Of a stretch of DNA of 64,000 nucleotides, positions 30,191-40,360 are shown one piece after another. The translations under genes and the position numbers were made by a program. This stretch comes from Symbiodinium kawagutii (taxonomy: Eukaryota; Sar; Dinophyceae; Suessiales; Symbiodiniaceae). The DNA lies in contig VSDK01025485.1 of the NCBI GenBank assembly GCA_009767595.1, positions 1 to 64,000 of the forward strand, given 5' to 3'. How positions within the stretch are numbered: position 1 is the first letter of the stretch; every line of letters begins with the position of its first letter. The notes beneath the pieces were generated by a model. The model searched no databases. It was given only the letters and a program-made list of their open reading frames with translations, and was not told the DNA's origin.

Positions 30191-30480
30191 CTGGGATTCA
30201 CCGGTTTCGTGCTGGTTTAGGGATCGCTTAGTGATGGTTTGGTAATGGTTTAACGATGGGTCAATGATGGTTGCGTGATTGTTGAGTGATTGTTTAGTGA
30301 CGGTTTAATGATGTTTCAAGGATGGTTTAGGGATGGTTTATCACTCTGAGCAGAAAAGTCGATTCTCTACATCCATTGCTTGAGGGTTCCAGAAGCAAAT
30401 GGGCCTTTAGTGATGGTTTGAGGATGGTTCAGTGCTTGTTTGACGGTCGCTTCTCCCGATTCCCAATCATGGTTCATTGA
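30191..30480. other. GATGGTTTAGTGATGG-type repeat with short coding-like patch
   Basis: Start of an intron-like spacer. 30354-30410 after CTGAGCAG reads KSILYIHCLRVPEANGPL and may be a short exon (low confidence). Confidence 0.4.
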
Positions 30481-31542
30481 CCATCCATTGACCCTTAGGC
30501 ATGGTCAGCCATTCTTAAGATTCCTTCGTCATGATTAACCACTGATTAATCATCATCAACTAACCATTATTTACCACAAAGTTGTTGGTTGTTCTTTTCC
30601 CCATTACTACCATCACCTACTATCAACCATTAGCCATGGTTAACCACTATTACTCATTATAGGTGGTTATTTGTTATTACATATTATGACCATTAATCAT
30701 AGCTATCCACCATTCATAGTCACAAATAAATGATTGTCGATCACGATTAGCAGCTACTATTAACCACTATATGACTATATTACATATCATTACAGCAACC
30801 ATCTCCATTAGCATTACCAGGAACCATTGCTATTGACAATTTTTATCAGCCATTCACAAGTAGTTACTAAATACTCATTGTCAACCATTACTTATCACGA
30901 CTATCAGCCACTATAAGAATTCTCAACCATTACTATCAATCACCACTAGTAAACATCATTATGAACAATTGGCACTAATTATTCAGTAAGATTTATCAGT
31001 ATATATTGACAACCCATTCTTACTATTACTATTAACCGTTTCTATCAACCATTATGATTTGCCATCAATACTATTAACCATTCCTGAACAATTCCTATTG
31101 ACAATTATATATTATCAAAGATGGTTATAGGATCATTCATTACCATTAACCATTACTGTTACTCTTAATCATTACTGTTGACCACTACTGTTAACCATTA
31201 TTTTTTACGGTAACCATTACTGTTAACCATTACTGTTAACCATTACTGTTAACCATTACTGTTAACCATTACTATTACTAATCATAATTGTTATTAATGG
31301 TTGACGTTGATCATTATTTTTAACATCCAGTATTAACCGTTACTGTTGACCATTATTAACCATTACTGTTTGCCATTACTGTTAACCATTACTGTTAACC
31401 ATGACTGTTAACCAGTACTGTTAACCGGTATTAACCATTAACAGCTATTAATCATCAATGTCAATATTTACCATTAGCCATTATTGTTTTTTTTCTGGTC
31501 ACTGAATTTACTGTTAAGCGTTATTACTCATGCTAGTTACTA
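30481..31542. repeat. AACCATTACTGTT tandem region
   Basis: 13-bp AACCATTACTGTT units, near-perfect at 31190-31270 and imperfect over 31135-31450, inside a longer ATTAACCACTAT-type spacer. No gene seen. Confidence 0.7.
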
Positions 31543-31652
31543 ATATAGTGGTATCTCAAAATAGGGGACCCCCAAAAATGGTTGGTTTATTAATAAACAA
31601 TGATTAATATAGGATGATTTGGGGGTACCCCTATTTTGAGAAACCACCATAT
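31543..31652. mobile_element. family A TIR element (near-consensus)
   Basis: ATATAGTGGTATCTCAAAAT to CCTATTTTGAGAAACCACCA, core with GGTTGGTTTATTAATAAAC. Lies 46 bases before the exon at 31698. Confidence 0.8.
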
Positions 31653-31697
31653 TATTAACCGTCGACAATTCCTATTAACCCCATCATCTCGCCTCAG

Positions 31698-31787
31698 GTG
31701 GATGACTTGGACGACTCATGGGCTCTGAAGCCGTTTGTGCTCAGGGGCAACGATGGCCTGGAAGATACGTGGCAGCAGGGGTTCCAG
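31698..31787 (+). CDS. candidate 90-nt internal exon, acidic
   Basis: Acceptor TCTCGCCTCAG|G, exactly 30 codons in phase 0 reading VDDLDDSWALKPFVLRGND then GLEDTWQQGFQ, donor TCCAG|GTGAGG. Best-supported exon in the first half. The PFVLRG-type stretch resembles sequence near the start of some JmjC domains, but on its own this is weak. Confidence 0.7.
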
Positions 31788-32039
31788 GTGAGGCTGGGGG
31801 AGCGGTGGTTGATGAATGGTTGATGGATGGTTGAGTAATGGTGGATGGATGGTTGATGGGTTGGTTGATGGTTGATGGTTGGTTATAGCCACTGTAATGG
31901 TTGATGGATGGGGTTGATATTTCATTGATGATGGTTCCTAATCATGCTTGATGATGGTAAATGCAGGGTTTTTGACTGGTTGAACAGTGGAAAGTGATTT
32001 GTCAAGTTTAAAGATGTTTAAAGATGGTGAAGGATGGTC
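31788..32039. other. GGTTGATGGATGG-type repeat
   Basis: Immediately downstream of the donor at 31788: imperfect TGGTTGATGGATGGTTGA words. Opposite in sense to the CCATTA-type repeats that precede the same exon. Confidence 0.65.
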
Positions 32040-32215
32040 GATGGTGTTTGGTGATGCACGGTTTTGGTGGTGCTGCCAGTGATGCGCTTGGCACTCCCGG
32101 CGCTGCCACTGACGCCGCCTGTTCTCCTTGGGGGCACCTGACAATGCCACGGCGTTCTGGGACCCATCGCCATCGTTGGAACTGTGTGGCAGCTGGGTTG
32201 ATATCAACTATCATC
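32040..32215 (+). other. GC-rich coding-like island, frame unresolved
   Basis: Three plus frames look coding in part: GAASDALGTPGAATDAACS, LPVMRLALPALPLTPPVLL, and APDNATAFWDPSPSLELCG (32126 onward). The minus strand is open too. Probably exonic, but neither frame nor strand can be fixed by eye. Confidence 0.35.
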
Positions 32216-32354
32216 AATGGTGAATAAGTGTATAATGGTCAATAGAGGTCAACAGATGTGAATGGATGTCAACAGATGTCAATGGATGTGAACAGATTTC
32301 AACAGATGTCGATAGTGGTGAACCAAGAACGGATCACATCATAACTTCAACAAG

Positions 32355-32474
32355 AACAGGGAGATTCTAGCAACTATGAGCGAAAGGGTCCCCAGTTCGC
32401 GGTCCATGTCAAGCTCTGTGGCTCAACGTTGCCAGGGTGGGCCGGTGACGATCAACCTGTCGGGGGACGATTAA
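32355..32474 (+). CDS. candidate terminal exon, Ser/Arg-rich
   Basis: TTCAACAAG acceptor, 39 codons: NREILATMSERVPSSRSMS then SSVAQRCQGGPVTINLSGD, D, TAA 32472-32474. Confidence 0.5.
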   Translation, partial: NREILATMSERVPSSRSMSSSVAQRCQGGPVTINLSGDD

Positions 32475-32700
32475 CCATGGCTAGGGGCTTTACCAGCCAC
32501 GGATCTGCATCCTATTGTTGCCAGCTGCTGGTGATTAAGCATGACAAGGACCCTGATGTATATGTACAGTACACAAGACTTGCCATCATTTATAATCAAG
32601 AAACATAAAGAAACATGATTAAGAAGCATGAAGCATTGTCAACCATTATCAACCCATATCAATCATTTTTAACCACCACCTGCCAAATACGTTGTGGAGA

Positions 32701-32830
32701 AGTCCCGGGGTGAAAGTATGCACCGGTCAACCAGGACTGTTCATAGCCTGCAAGCATTGGCCAGCTCAGGAATTCCAGGCGGCCACGGAAAAGGAGACCT
32801 TGCTCTCCAAGGCCAGGGAGCTCGATTGGT
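32701..32830 (+). CDS. candidate exon
   Basis: After GTGGAG the frame reads KSRGESMHRSTRTVHSLQA then LASSGIPGGHGKGDLALQG; it stays open to TGA at about 32886 (GWPVDCWVLFTALVAKTF). The donor could be CCAAG|GC. Confidence 0.45.
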
Positions 32831-32915
32831 TGGTTGGCCCGTTGATTGTTGGGTTTTGTTCACTGCTTTGGTTGCTAAGACTTTCTGATTTCATGCCGAA
32901 CTTAGACATGTCAGT

Positions 32916-33172
32916 TTGACCACCGGACCACCTGGAAATCTGCCGAAGAATCGGAGTTGGTGGTTCCGGCTGTTGCTTTTGTCGATGTGAATCTCTTCCC
33001 CTTGGCGAGGCTCAAGACCTGGATGTACGAGTGGGCTATTCCTGGAGTATTGCCCAAAATCGGGGTGAAGGTCCACAGACGATGCCGAAGCTTGGATGAT
33101 AGGCGGTATCATGTGGCCATGCTGGATCTATATTTTGGGGCAGCAATATCTTGGATCTTTCCTCAACCGGGC
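32916..33172 (+). CDS. candidate exon, large
   Basis: ATGTCAG acceptor, frame FDHRTTWKSAEESELVVPA, then VAFVDVNLFPLARLKTWMY, then KIGVKVHRRCRSLDDRRYH. The frame continues open to 33364. Hydrophobic/basic mix. No family recognised. Confidence 0.5.
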
Positions 33173-33189
33173 ATACCCCTAAACCATCA

Positions 33190-33392
33190 ACAAAGAAGTC
33201 GACATGTTTGTGGGAGGCCCCCACGACACCTCCATGTTGGCACCAGTGATAGTCAAGTTGGTTGGTGTTTTTGGCTTTGTATGGGTTTTGGCGACCAGGA
33301 ACAAGCCCTATCATTTGGATCATTTGGCTTCTTTGTTCCGAAGCCATATGGTGGGGGTCAATAGCCTCTACCCCGGTAAACATCCTGCCTGA
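33190..33392 (+). CDS. candidate coding segment in the next frame
   Basis: TINKEVDMFVGGPHDTSML then APVIVKLVGVFGFVWVLAT, KPYHLDHLASLFRSHM, ending at TGA. Contains a probable membrane segment (VIVKLVGVFGFVWVLA). It sits one frame off 32916-33172; a TAA precedes it, so an indel or splice separates the two. It abuts the 3' flank of the LINE. Confidence 0.45.
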
Positions 33393-33572
33393 ATTGACCA
33401 AACTCATCTTTATTGGGATCTGCGTTGCGCCACAGTCATGGCAGGTTCATAGCTGGCAAGGATTTCCCTGCGGGCTAATGACCCAATGGAAGTGAAACTC
33501 GCACAAAAATGGAAAATGGGGAAAAACCCGGAGCACACAGCCCCTCACTGGAGTCGAACACCTCAAAGCCAA

Positions 33573-36149
33573 TTATCGATCCTTCCTTCGCTTCCAGGCA
33601 TTGTGCAGGGACTGCCATGCACGAACCCTCGTATCATAGTCCAAAGTATCCAGAGAATGAGGAACCCTCACACCCACATGAGGCAAATCATATGGTTTCG
33701 GAATAGCAAGTTCAGTTGTACCAACCATCGCACGAAAATGTGAAATATGCTCTACCAACCGTGGCAAGTTAGGTCGCAATCTGTAACCAGTCAAAACCTT
33801 CTTGTAACCATAGGCAGAGAGAAAAGGACGTTGAGCCTTCTCAGCATGAGGAGGCACCAAATGAACCGACAAAAATTTCTGAGCAAAATGTGTAGCAGCA
33901 TCCCAAATGCGGACAGCATCCCAAGGACTAAATGGCAAAAGCAAAGCCGTTGAATCCCGATCCGGATCCACATAGTGGGGGAGCCGGACCCCACGGTTGC
34001 AGACCCTAGGAAGTGTACATGCAGTTGTTCCAACAAAGTGGCATATCAACTCATAGTTCGAAATTCCAGTAGACTCATCATCGTGATCAGGCCACTCAAG
34101 TGTACTGGCCCACTGTCGCAAGCAAAGAAAAACGCTGGCTCCTGGCAAGAAACCACGCAGCTCACGCTCCGGTGTCATTGCATTGTCACAGCAAAAGTGA
34201 CCCTGCGGCTGCCAAGAAATAACAGCCTCCAAATTGAAGAGTTCCTTAGTAGTAGTTTGTTTGGCCTTTTCCTTCAAAGACTCCTGCGCATCAAGACGAG
34301 CCTGATTAGCAGCAATCAGGAAAGGCTCAAGTGACCGCAATGAGAGCATCTGAAACTGGTACCATTGCGCAATACTGCACACTTGACGATTGAAATCCGA
34401 AGTCAAGGGGTTAATACCTTTACCCGCTAGTTCATCAGCCAATCTGTTACCAAAAACATGATACAGCCATGCATCGTTGGAAACGTCGCCATCCTCAAGA
34501 TGGGATTTTATCTTAAAAATCTGGAAACCAGAAAGATCCTTGGCAGCAGCAATGTCACACAACCGTCGAATGAGATCGGAGTTTTCGTAATTAACATAAT
34601 CCGAGAAAAGGTGATTCTGTTGGACCAAGTGAAATAAATCCAGGGCCCATTGTGAGTCAGTGTAAATACGCGCAGCATCAACGGAGGCAGCAATCAAAAG
34701 CAATGCAGAAAATTCCGCCCTGTTAATAGTCTGTGGTCCACACACCTGTGCAACCACAACTGGCAGCAACGTAGAAGGGTGACGCCCTGAATCACGAAAC
34801 TGAGCAGCAATCTGCGGCTGAATGGAATCCGGCGGCAGGACATCAACAACAATGGCATAGGAAGCGAGAAAGCCCCCAGGCAAACTAGGGTATGCTGATG
34901 CACCATCGGTATAAAAGGTGGGCACACCCCCATGGGACACCCCAAGGCTCTGCAGATCAAAGGGCGCCGGCATCTCCCGACTATCATGCATCAACTGAAC
35001 CAAATTCATTTGAGGATGTTTATAAATGACTGGCAGAAAAATCGAATGCGGATGATTGCGACAGACTGCCTCAAGAGCAGCGGCATGTTGCCCCCGCAGA
35101 TCAGCCAATGCAGGACACTGCATAGGAAAATGCACTCTTGAGTCCTCTGCTCCACACAATGGACATTCAGACTGAAGATACCCATCACGTTCATCCCAGT
35201 TCTGTTTGTGTATTGCAAAGATGTTACTCATAGCTCGTTCAATTGCAAGTATGGAAGCCTCTCGGGGGCATTCTCGCGGTGGTATTGAACGTGTCATGGT
35301 CAAATCGATCTCAGGCCAGTCGTCAAAATCATGCCTAGACGAAACATGTGATGAAACGAAAGCATCCCAAGCGTTCCAAAGCCTCATCTTAAGGTCCGAT
35401 TTAGCAATCGTAGCCAAAGGAACATGTCTGCCAAAATGATCAAACACTTCACCCTGATCACTCACCGTCCAATGAATGTGGGAAACGTATGCTTTGAAAG
35501 CTGAGGCAGGGCCAAATGCTTGATTCGGATTACCTGATGCCAGCGCAAGAGTATGTTTAAACAACATGGACTCAGAGTGGGTTGCAAAAAGCCTGCGCCA
35601 AAGCATGATGGCTTTATAAATAACATAGAAAAGGGGATCCATCACCCCACCCGACACTGCCGATAATGCCATATAGGTACTAGTAACAGTGGTCTTCGTG
35701 CACATAGTGGAGGTCACAGAGCTACGCAGTTTTCGAAAATGGCTCATCCCCACATAAGTTGTCTCCGCACCGTAAAATGCAGTTGGCCATACATTAGATT
35801 GGACCAACAAAGCTTTGTGTTTGATTGGCACCGGCAAATATTTCAACCGTTGGAGTCTTTTGATGGCCTGTTGAATCCGCTCTTTGAGGCATCCAAGGTG
35901 GGTAAGCCGTGAATAGTGAACAAAGGTACCTAATTCACGCTCTTCCAGTGAGATTCGTGCAAAATGAGGGTTGCCCACCACTGCATGGTTAATGTGCGAC
36001 CACATCAATCTAGCCTTTTTGGAAGTGCCCCAAGCCCAGCATTTAACTGGGTCCGACGAAAGCTTGAGTGATTGTGGTTCGCATGGCAAGGATGTGCTGC
36101 TCAACATGGGATGCTTGCCATGCCCAATCATCTGCAAATACCTGAGCAA
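33573..36149 (-). CDS. LINE ORF2, 3' part: RT thumb, zinc knuckle, RNase H
   Basis: 858 codons from the ATG used here. Residues 28-40 (KLSSDPVKCWAWG) continue the polymerase just after the FADD motif of the preceding frame, so this is the same protein shifted by one base. C329-x2-C332-x7-H340-x4-C345 is a zinc knuckle of the kind found in LINE ORF2. RNase H spans about 411-580 with the full acidic set: D415 (YTDGA), E479 (NRAEF), D498 (YTDSQ), D572 (NRLADELA), plus H550 in KIKSH. RNase H would remove RNA template during target-primed synthesis. The last 280 residues have no family I recognise. Stop TAA. Confidence 0.9.
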   Translation of the reverse strand: MLRYLQMIGHGKHPMLSSTSLPCEPQSLKLSSDPVKCWAWGTSKKARLMWSHINHAVVGNPHFARISLEERELGTFVHYSRLTHLGCLKERIQQAIKRLQRLKYLPVPIKHKALLVQSNVWPTAFYGAETTYVGMSHFRKLRSSVTSTMCTKTTVTSTYMALSAVSGGVMDPLFYVIYKAIMLWRRLFATHSESMLFKHTLALASGNPNQAFGPASAFKAYVSHIHWTVSDQGEVFDHFGRHVPLATIAKSDLKMRLWNAWDAFVSSHVSSRHDFDDWPEIDLTMTRSIPPRECPREASILAIERAMSNIFAIHKQNWDERDGYLQSECPLCGAEDSRVHFPMQCPALADLRGQHAAALEAVCRNHPHSIFLPVIYKHPQMNLVQLMHDSREMPAPFDLQSLGVSHGGVPTFYTDGASAYPSLPGGFLASYAIVVDVLPPDSIQPQIAAQFRDSGRHPSTLLPVVVAQVCGPQTINRAEFSALLLIAASVDAARIYTDSQWALDLFHLVQQNHLFSDYVNYENSDLIRRLCDIAAAKDLSGFQIFKIKSHLEDGDVSNDAWLYHVFGNRLADELAGKGINPLTSDFNRQVCSIAQWYQFQMLSLRSLEPFLIAANQARLDAQESLKEKAKQTTTKELFNLEAVISWQPQGHFCCDNAMTPERELRGFLPGASVFLCLRQWASTLEWPDHDDESTGISNYELICHFVGTTACTLPRVCNRGVRLPHYVDPDRDSTALLLPFSPWDAVRIWDAATHFAQKFLSVHLVPPHAEKAQRPFLSAYGYKKVLTGYRLRPNLPRLVEHISHFRAMVGTTELAIPKPYDLPHVGVRVPHSLDTLDYDTRVRAWQSLHNAWKRRKDR

Positions 36150-38736
36150 TTATGCCAAGCAAATTCATCAAAGAAGCCCAACCGTAACCGATTAGGACCA
36201 TGGCACAGACGCTAAGGGGATCTCCCTCCGGTACACCCGTTGAACTAAAAACAGGTTCACTATATGATCCAAGCATGCACACAGTACGGCCCAAATTCTG
36301 GAGGGACCGCTTCCAACAGTTCGCAATCAATGGTGGCATACCATGTTGAATGCAGAATTCAGTGACAGGCAAACGCCCCAGGGCGTTGAAGCACTTGGTC
36401 AAGTCGAGGTTATACCCCCCTAAATCGCTACCTATGATCAGTGCATGTTCCACATGTAAGGCAGAGGCCAGGGAAAGCTGAAGACCAGAGCGGCCTGGGA
36501 CCGCTCCCACAACTGATTCAGGCAAAGAGCGCTTCCAACGCATTAGTAAACGTCTAGCAATGATCTTAGACCAAATTCGGTAGATCAGTGCACAAATGGT
36601 AATCGGTCGCATGGTGCCAATGGTCAAAGAACCCGAAGATTTGGGAATCAAAATCACTTTTGCCAGCATAAGCCAGTCAGGAAAACCTTGACTATAGCAG
36701 CTCTCAAGAATTTTAATAAGCAAAACTTGTAGTTTTGGATGCATCCATCGCAATTCAGGTTGGGAGAAACCACAAGCTCCTCTAGCCGTTGAAGACTTGG
36801 TAAGCATTATGGCCCGTTGCCACTCCTGCTGGGAGATACCATATGAAATATCTTCAGTGAGAAGTGAAGGGACTTCGGAAACCATCTGCAAAAAATGCGA
36901 CCACTCAGAAACATCCTGAACAGCTTGTTCATCATCACGCAGCCAGAAGGGTGCCCAGTGTTTGAAAAAGGAGTCGGCCAACCTATCAGGGTCCTGGACA
37001 CACTGGGATTGAGTGGCAGAAAAATTTCCACGCAAAGTTGCAGGTAAACTGTCAACAACAAAAACATCGTCAGACACCTGACCAACGATATCAATCTTAT
37101 CATTATCAGCAAAAATAGGAGCATGCTGAATCAAGTCACCTGGATTCTCGATTCTAATGTGTGGCTTGGCTTTACCATCAACTCGGAGCCGAGTTGCATT
37201 AAAAGATTGAACTACTTCAAAGTGACAAGGCTGCTGCGAAGGTGAGGCCCGCAAGACAGCATGTGTATACGAACCACCAAAATGCAAAAGGACCAGCTCA
37301 ACATAGTGCTTACGAAATTTGGCTCGACGGGATGCGCATTCACGAATATCATTATCAATGAAAGTGCGAAAGTTGGTACAAAGTTCACTCAACCACCCAA
37401 CTGGGAAACCCCAATTGGGATACCAAATTCTCAAAATGTCTTTGGACAAGATCCACTTAGCAAAGGAAGGCTTAAATGAACCACATCTACAAATTGCGTT
37501 CCACTCACGAATGTTCTGAAGTTGGATGGCATGATCGGATCGTGTCTTCTTGGCTTTCATTCTATGCAAAAGGGCCTGTATGCGGCGAAGCTGTTTAATC
37601 CAGTTTGCATGCTTCCCATGAACGATTTCTAAGGGAGGCTCATAGGAGCCATCACGGGCTCCCTTCAAGGATGCATCTGGTTTTCTGGTAACCGGTTTGT
37701 TCGGATGCAATCGCCTGCAAGTCTTGTGCACCCTCTTTGGAAATACAGCCTCACTTCCCAAGAAGGCATTTGTGACCTCAACAGTTTTATCATATGCATC
37801 TTCAAAGGCCATCCCGATCATTCGAAAACATTGAGTTCGACTAGACTCAAGGTTACTATCGGAAATCAAGTTTGTGATCTGTGGCTCAATGCAATCGGCA
37901 AATTCAGACTGCTGATGTTGAAATAAATCAGATTCTAACACCTGATCACACATTTCCTCCGGAGAAGGCAAGTGACGTGAAAAGAAGCTAGGAATGGCCC
38001 AGTCAAAATGTGCAATCAAAGGATCATGTGCAGGAAAAAATCCCTCTTGGCAAACCTTGGCAGTCTGAAAAGAACGAACAAAGTGATGACTCACTACCAT
38101 TGTGTCATGGCGAGTAGCGGCATTACACGTTGGCGGCAAAAGGACCCCATGTTTCACACGGTGCATATCAAAAATCTCTTGGTAACCCATAGCAGAAATA
38201 TGGTCCCAAGTCTCAAGGGATTGGGGGCGGAGATTGAAGTCACCACCCAAAATGGTCGGACATTGAGCCTGTGACAATAGCTCGAGAATAGCCAACCATA
38301 GAGAGGCATTCTTGGTGGCAGAGTTAGAGGCATTCGGCTGCACCCCATAAGCCGTAATAACTCGGACACTGCAACCAGAAATCTGGGCCTGCGTGATTGA
38401 GATCCGACATGTGGCACTCCAATGCTCAGGCAAAGGAGTATAGGAACTACGGATGGAAACACCACGCTTGGCCAATACACACACCCCCAGACATGAACCC
38501 CGTTTGGATTCACTCCCATCAATGCATCTTTTTTGAGGGGGTACAGGACATCCCCAAACCACATTAATTTGAGCCTTCCGCAAAGCACGGCTATGTATAA
38601 CTTGCATCTCCTTTGTGGCACTGGTTTCAGAAACCAGACAAAGGTCGAAAGGCAACTTTTGGAATTTGTCATAGCTATTGCTCATGGAAGTTGGATTGCA
38701 AACAGCAACGCGCAGCATGCCTCCAACACAATGCAC
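36043..38736 (-). CDS. LINE ORF2, 5' part: APE endonuclease and reverse transcriptase
   Basis: 897 codons. The endonuclease (1-246) nicks target DNA: N14, E37 (SET), GDFN 165-168, D211, and H237 in PAHDPL, where the usual Asp of S-D-H is Ala. The RT (about 690-897) shows KVILIPKSSG, the palm Asp D778 (YNLDLTKCF), GVPEGDPLS at about 834-842 and the catalytic FADD 867-870. The frame stops at TAA 36043-36045 right after FADD; the rest is one base out of frame at 33573-36149. The start ATG lies about 13 bases past the ORF1 stop, so translation may need reinitiation or coupling. Confidence 0.9.
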   Translation of the reverse strand: MHCVGGMLRVAVCNPTSMSNSYDKFQKLPFDLCLVSETSATKEMQVIHSRALRKAQINVVWGCPVPPQKRCIDGSESKRGSCLGVCVLAKRGVSIRSSYTPLPEHWSATCRISITQAQISGCSVRVITAYGVQPNASNSATKNASLWLAILELLSQAQCPTILGGDFNLRPQSLETWDHISAMGYQEIFDMHRVKHGVLLPPTCNAATRHDTMVVSHHFVRSFQTAKVCQEGFFPAHDPLIAHFDWAIPSFFSRHLPSPEEMCDQVLESDLFQHQQSEFADCIEPQITNLISDSNLESSRTQCFRMIGMAFEDAYDKTVEVTNAFLGSEAVFPKRVHKTCRRLHPNKPVTRKPDASLKGARDGSYEPPLEIVHGKHANWIKQLRRIQALLHRMKAKKTRSDHAIQLQNIREWNAICRCGSFKPSFAKWILSKDILRIWYPNWGFPVGWLSELCTNFRTFIDNDIRECASRRAKFRKHYVELVLLHFGGSYTHAVLRASPSQQPCHFEVVQSFNATRLRVDGKAKPHIRIENPGDLIQHAPIFADNDKIDIVGQVSDDVFVVDSLPATLRGNFSATQSQCVQDPDRLADSFFKHWAPFWLRDDEQAVQDVSEWSHFLQMVSEVPSLLTEDISYGISQQEWQRAIMLTKSSTARGACGFSQPELRWMHPKLQVLLIKILESCYSQGFPDWLMLAKVILIPKSSGSLTIGTMRPITICALIYRIWSKIIARRLLMRWKRSLPESVVGAVPGRSGLQLSLASALHVEHALIIGSDLGGYNLDLTKCFNALGRLPVTEFCIQHGMPPLIANCWKRSLQNLGRTVCMLGSYSEPVFSSTGVPEGDPLSVCAMVLIGYGWASLMNLLGIIAQVFADDWAWQASHVEQHILAMRTTITQAFVGPS

Positions 38737-38749
38737 AAACGAAAGTCAC

Positions 38750-40360
38750 TCACAAATGTTTGGATGGGGTCTGCATGGCTTCATCCTCATCATCACCAAG
38801 ACCATCCGTTTTCGTCAACTCAGTATCTGCTTTGCGTTTGGATTGGTTGTCAGCAATCAGCCTCACCAACTGTTCGAACTTGCTGTCAAGCTTCTTTTCT
38901 TGTGATGCCATTCCTCTGGAAATGGCCTGCTCAACCGTCGTCTGAACATCTTGTTGAACCTGAACCATCTTGTTTTCAATGACCCCCAGCTGGTGGCCAA
39001 CCTTGTTAAGCTTTTCATGATCCTTTTCGACTGTATCGGCCAGTTTCTTGCAATCACCAACCAAACTTTGCATAGCCGCTTCATAACCGCCCAACCGTTG
39101 TTCAAATGCAGCGAACTTCTGAGCAATTGGCCCTTCCAACGGAGCAGAAGGTGGTGTGAGCTTCACTGATGGTGTAAGACCGGTACCCCCATTCGTCGCA
39201 ACAAAATTGGCCCATGGGTCTGCCAATCCATCACCATCTGTGGGCGTGTGGGAGGAACTGGACCTGGCTGGCAACTGACGGGGTCCTGCAACCAATGCAG
39301 ATTGAGATTCCTTGGTGCGATTGTGATTCACCTGTCTGATCAACACAACAGTTCCGTTCAAGCTGAGGTATTGGTGAGGTGGTTGCTTCTCTGCACCAAT
39401 GAGGAAGGCATCCTTTCCCAGCTTCTTGATAATCTTGATGGTCCAACTGAAACTGGCCGCCCAATCGATGAGTTGCTCTTGACGGATTCCTGCTNNNNNN
39501 NNNNNNNNNNNNNNNNNNNNNNNNNNNNNNNNNNNNNNNNNNNNNNNNNNNNNNNNNNNNNNNNNNNNNCCTGCTGGAATTGGCTGGATTTTGAACAAAA
39601 AGAGCACCTGAAAGACACTCTGAGCAAGCTGGTGGGGTTTCACTTCTTTGGACACCGTAGCCACCATTGCCGTTGTGACTCTCAATGCATACTTGTTCTT
39701 GGTTCGTGCAATGCCAGAGTGGGTGGTAGCCTTGTTGGCAGCTACCTCTGCTGCAACCTTGGTATCAAACCATATCATGGCCCATGCGGGATGCGAAAGA
39801 TGATCTTCGCTTTTCGGGGTCATATACACATGTGTGGAGCCACTGGCTTGAAGGAAAGTCTCCGCAGCATCCTGGAAAATGCGACAATGGAATTGCGCAC
39901 TGGTTGCCAGAGAAGGTTCCACACGTGAACGCTCATCACGAAAACTCCTTCCCCATACCTGGATCACTTGCTGTGCAGTGTCCAGTGTGGGCAACAAGCT
40001 GAATGTAGTCTTCACCAGGCTCTTCGAGAGAGCCTCCCACAACTTGTCATCAACTTCATCCCTCCAGACAGTGAGGGCCAACACCAATGTGGGTGCCTGC
40101 GTCAAGGATTTCTCATGTTTGGTCATCTTGACTTCTGTCTCACCAAGTTGCCACAAACGGCCCCGCAAGACAACTGGCCGCTTTCTGTCATCAACTGCAG
40201 GGAAGGTAACCTCAGTGAAATTCGTGAATCCATCTGGCAAGTCATGTCCAACCAGCGTGATGATCCCCAATTCATCCGAGACCACAGGAAGGGATTGATT
40301 GAGCCAAGGAAGGGCTTGTTCCCATTCCAGCAACGCAACACCCTGTTCCTTGAGATTGAT
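38750..40360 (-). CDS. LINE ORF1, C-terminal part with coiled coil
   Basis: Open for about 535 codons and shifted one base from the DNMT frame; upstream of its first ATG (40333) the same frame already reads YPINLKEQGVALLEWEQA, so the break is near 40345-40365. Residues about 1-254 and 281-350 (counted from 40333) flank the assembly gap. A Pro-rich linker (LTPSVKLTPPSAPLEG) leads to a probable coiled coil at about 403-500 (KFAAFEQRL.., KLADTVEKDHEKL..), followed by an acidic tail. Coiled coils in LINE ORF1 proteins usually mediate trimer formation and RNA binding. Ends at TGA 38750-38752. Confidence 0.8.
   Translation of the reverse strand: MNLKEQGVALLEWEQALPWLNQSLPVVSDELGIITLVGHDLPDGFTNFTEVTFPAVDDRKRPVVLRGRLWQLGETEVKMTKHEKSLTQAPTLVLALTVWRDEVDDKLWEALSKSLVKTTFSLLPTLDTAQQVIQVWGRSFRDERSRVEPSLATSAQFHCRIFQDAAETFLQASGSTHVYMTPKSEDHLSHPAWAMIWFDTKVAAEVAANKATTHSGIARTKNKYALRVTTAMVATVSKEVKPHQLAQSVFQVLFLFKIQPIPAXXXXXXXXXXXXXXXXXXXXXXXXXXAGIRQEQLIDWAASFSWTIKIIKKLGKDAFLIGAEKQPPHQYLSLNGTVVLIRQVNHNRTKESQSALVAGPRQLPARSSSSHTPTDGDGLADPWANFVATNGGTGLTPSVKLTPPSAPLEGPIAQKFAAFEQRLGGYEAAMQSLVGDCKKLADTVEKDHEKLNKVGHQLGVIENKMVQVQQDVQTTVEQAISRGMASQEKKLDSKFEQLVRLIADNQSKRKADTELTKTDGLGDDEDEAMQTPSKHL
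39495..39569. other. assembly gap (75 N)
   Basis: A run of 75 N inside ORF1. The word CCTGCT occurs on both sides. The frame is the same on each side because 75 is divisible by three, but the true length is unknown. Confidence 1.

Noticed and set aside
33400-33572. 3' end, A-tail or target duplication of the LINE
   Set aside because: No poly-T run on the plus strand and no repeat matching the 5' flank could be seen, so no 3' boundary is claimed beyond the stop codon.
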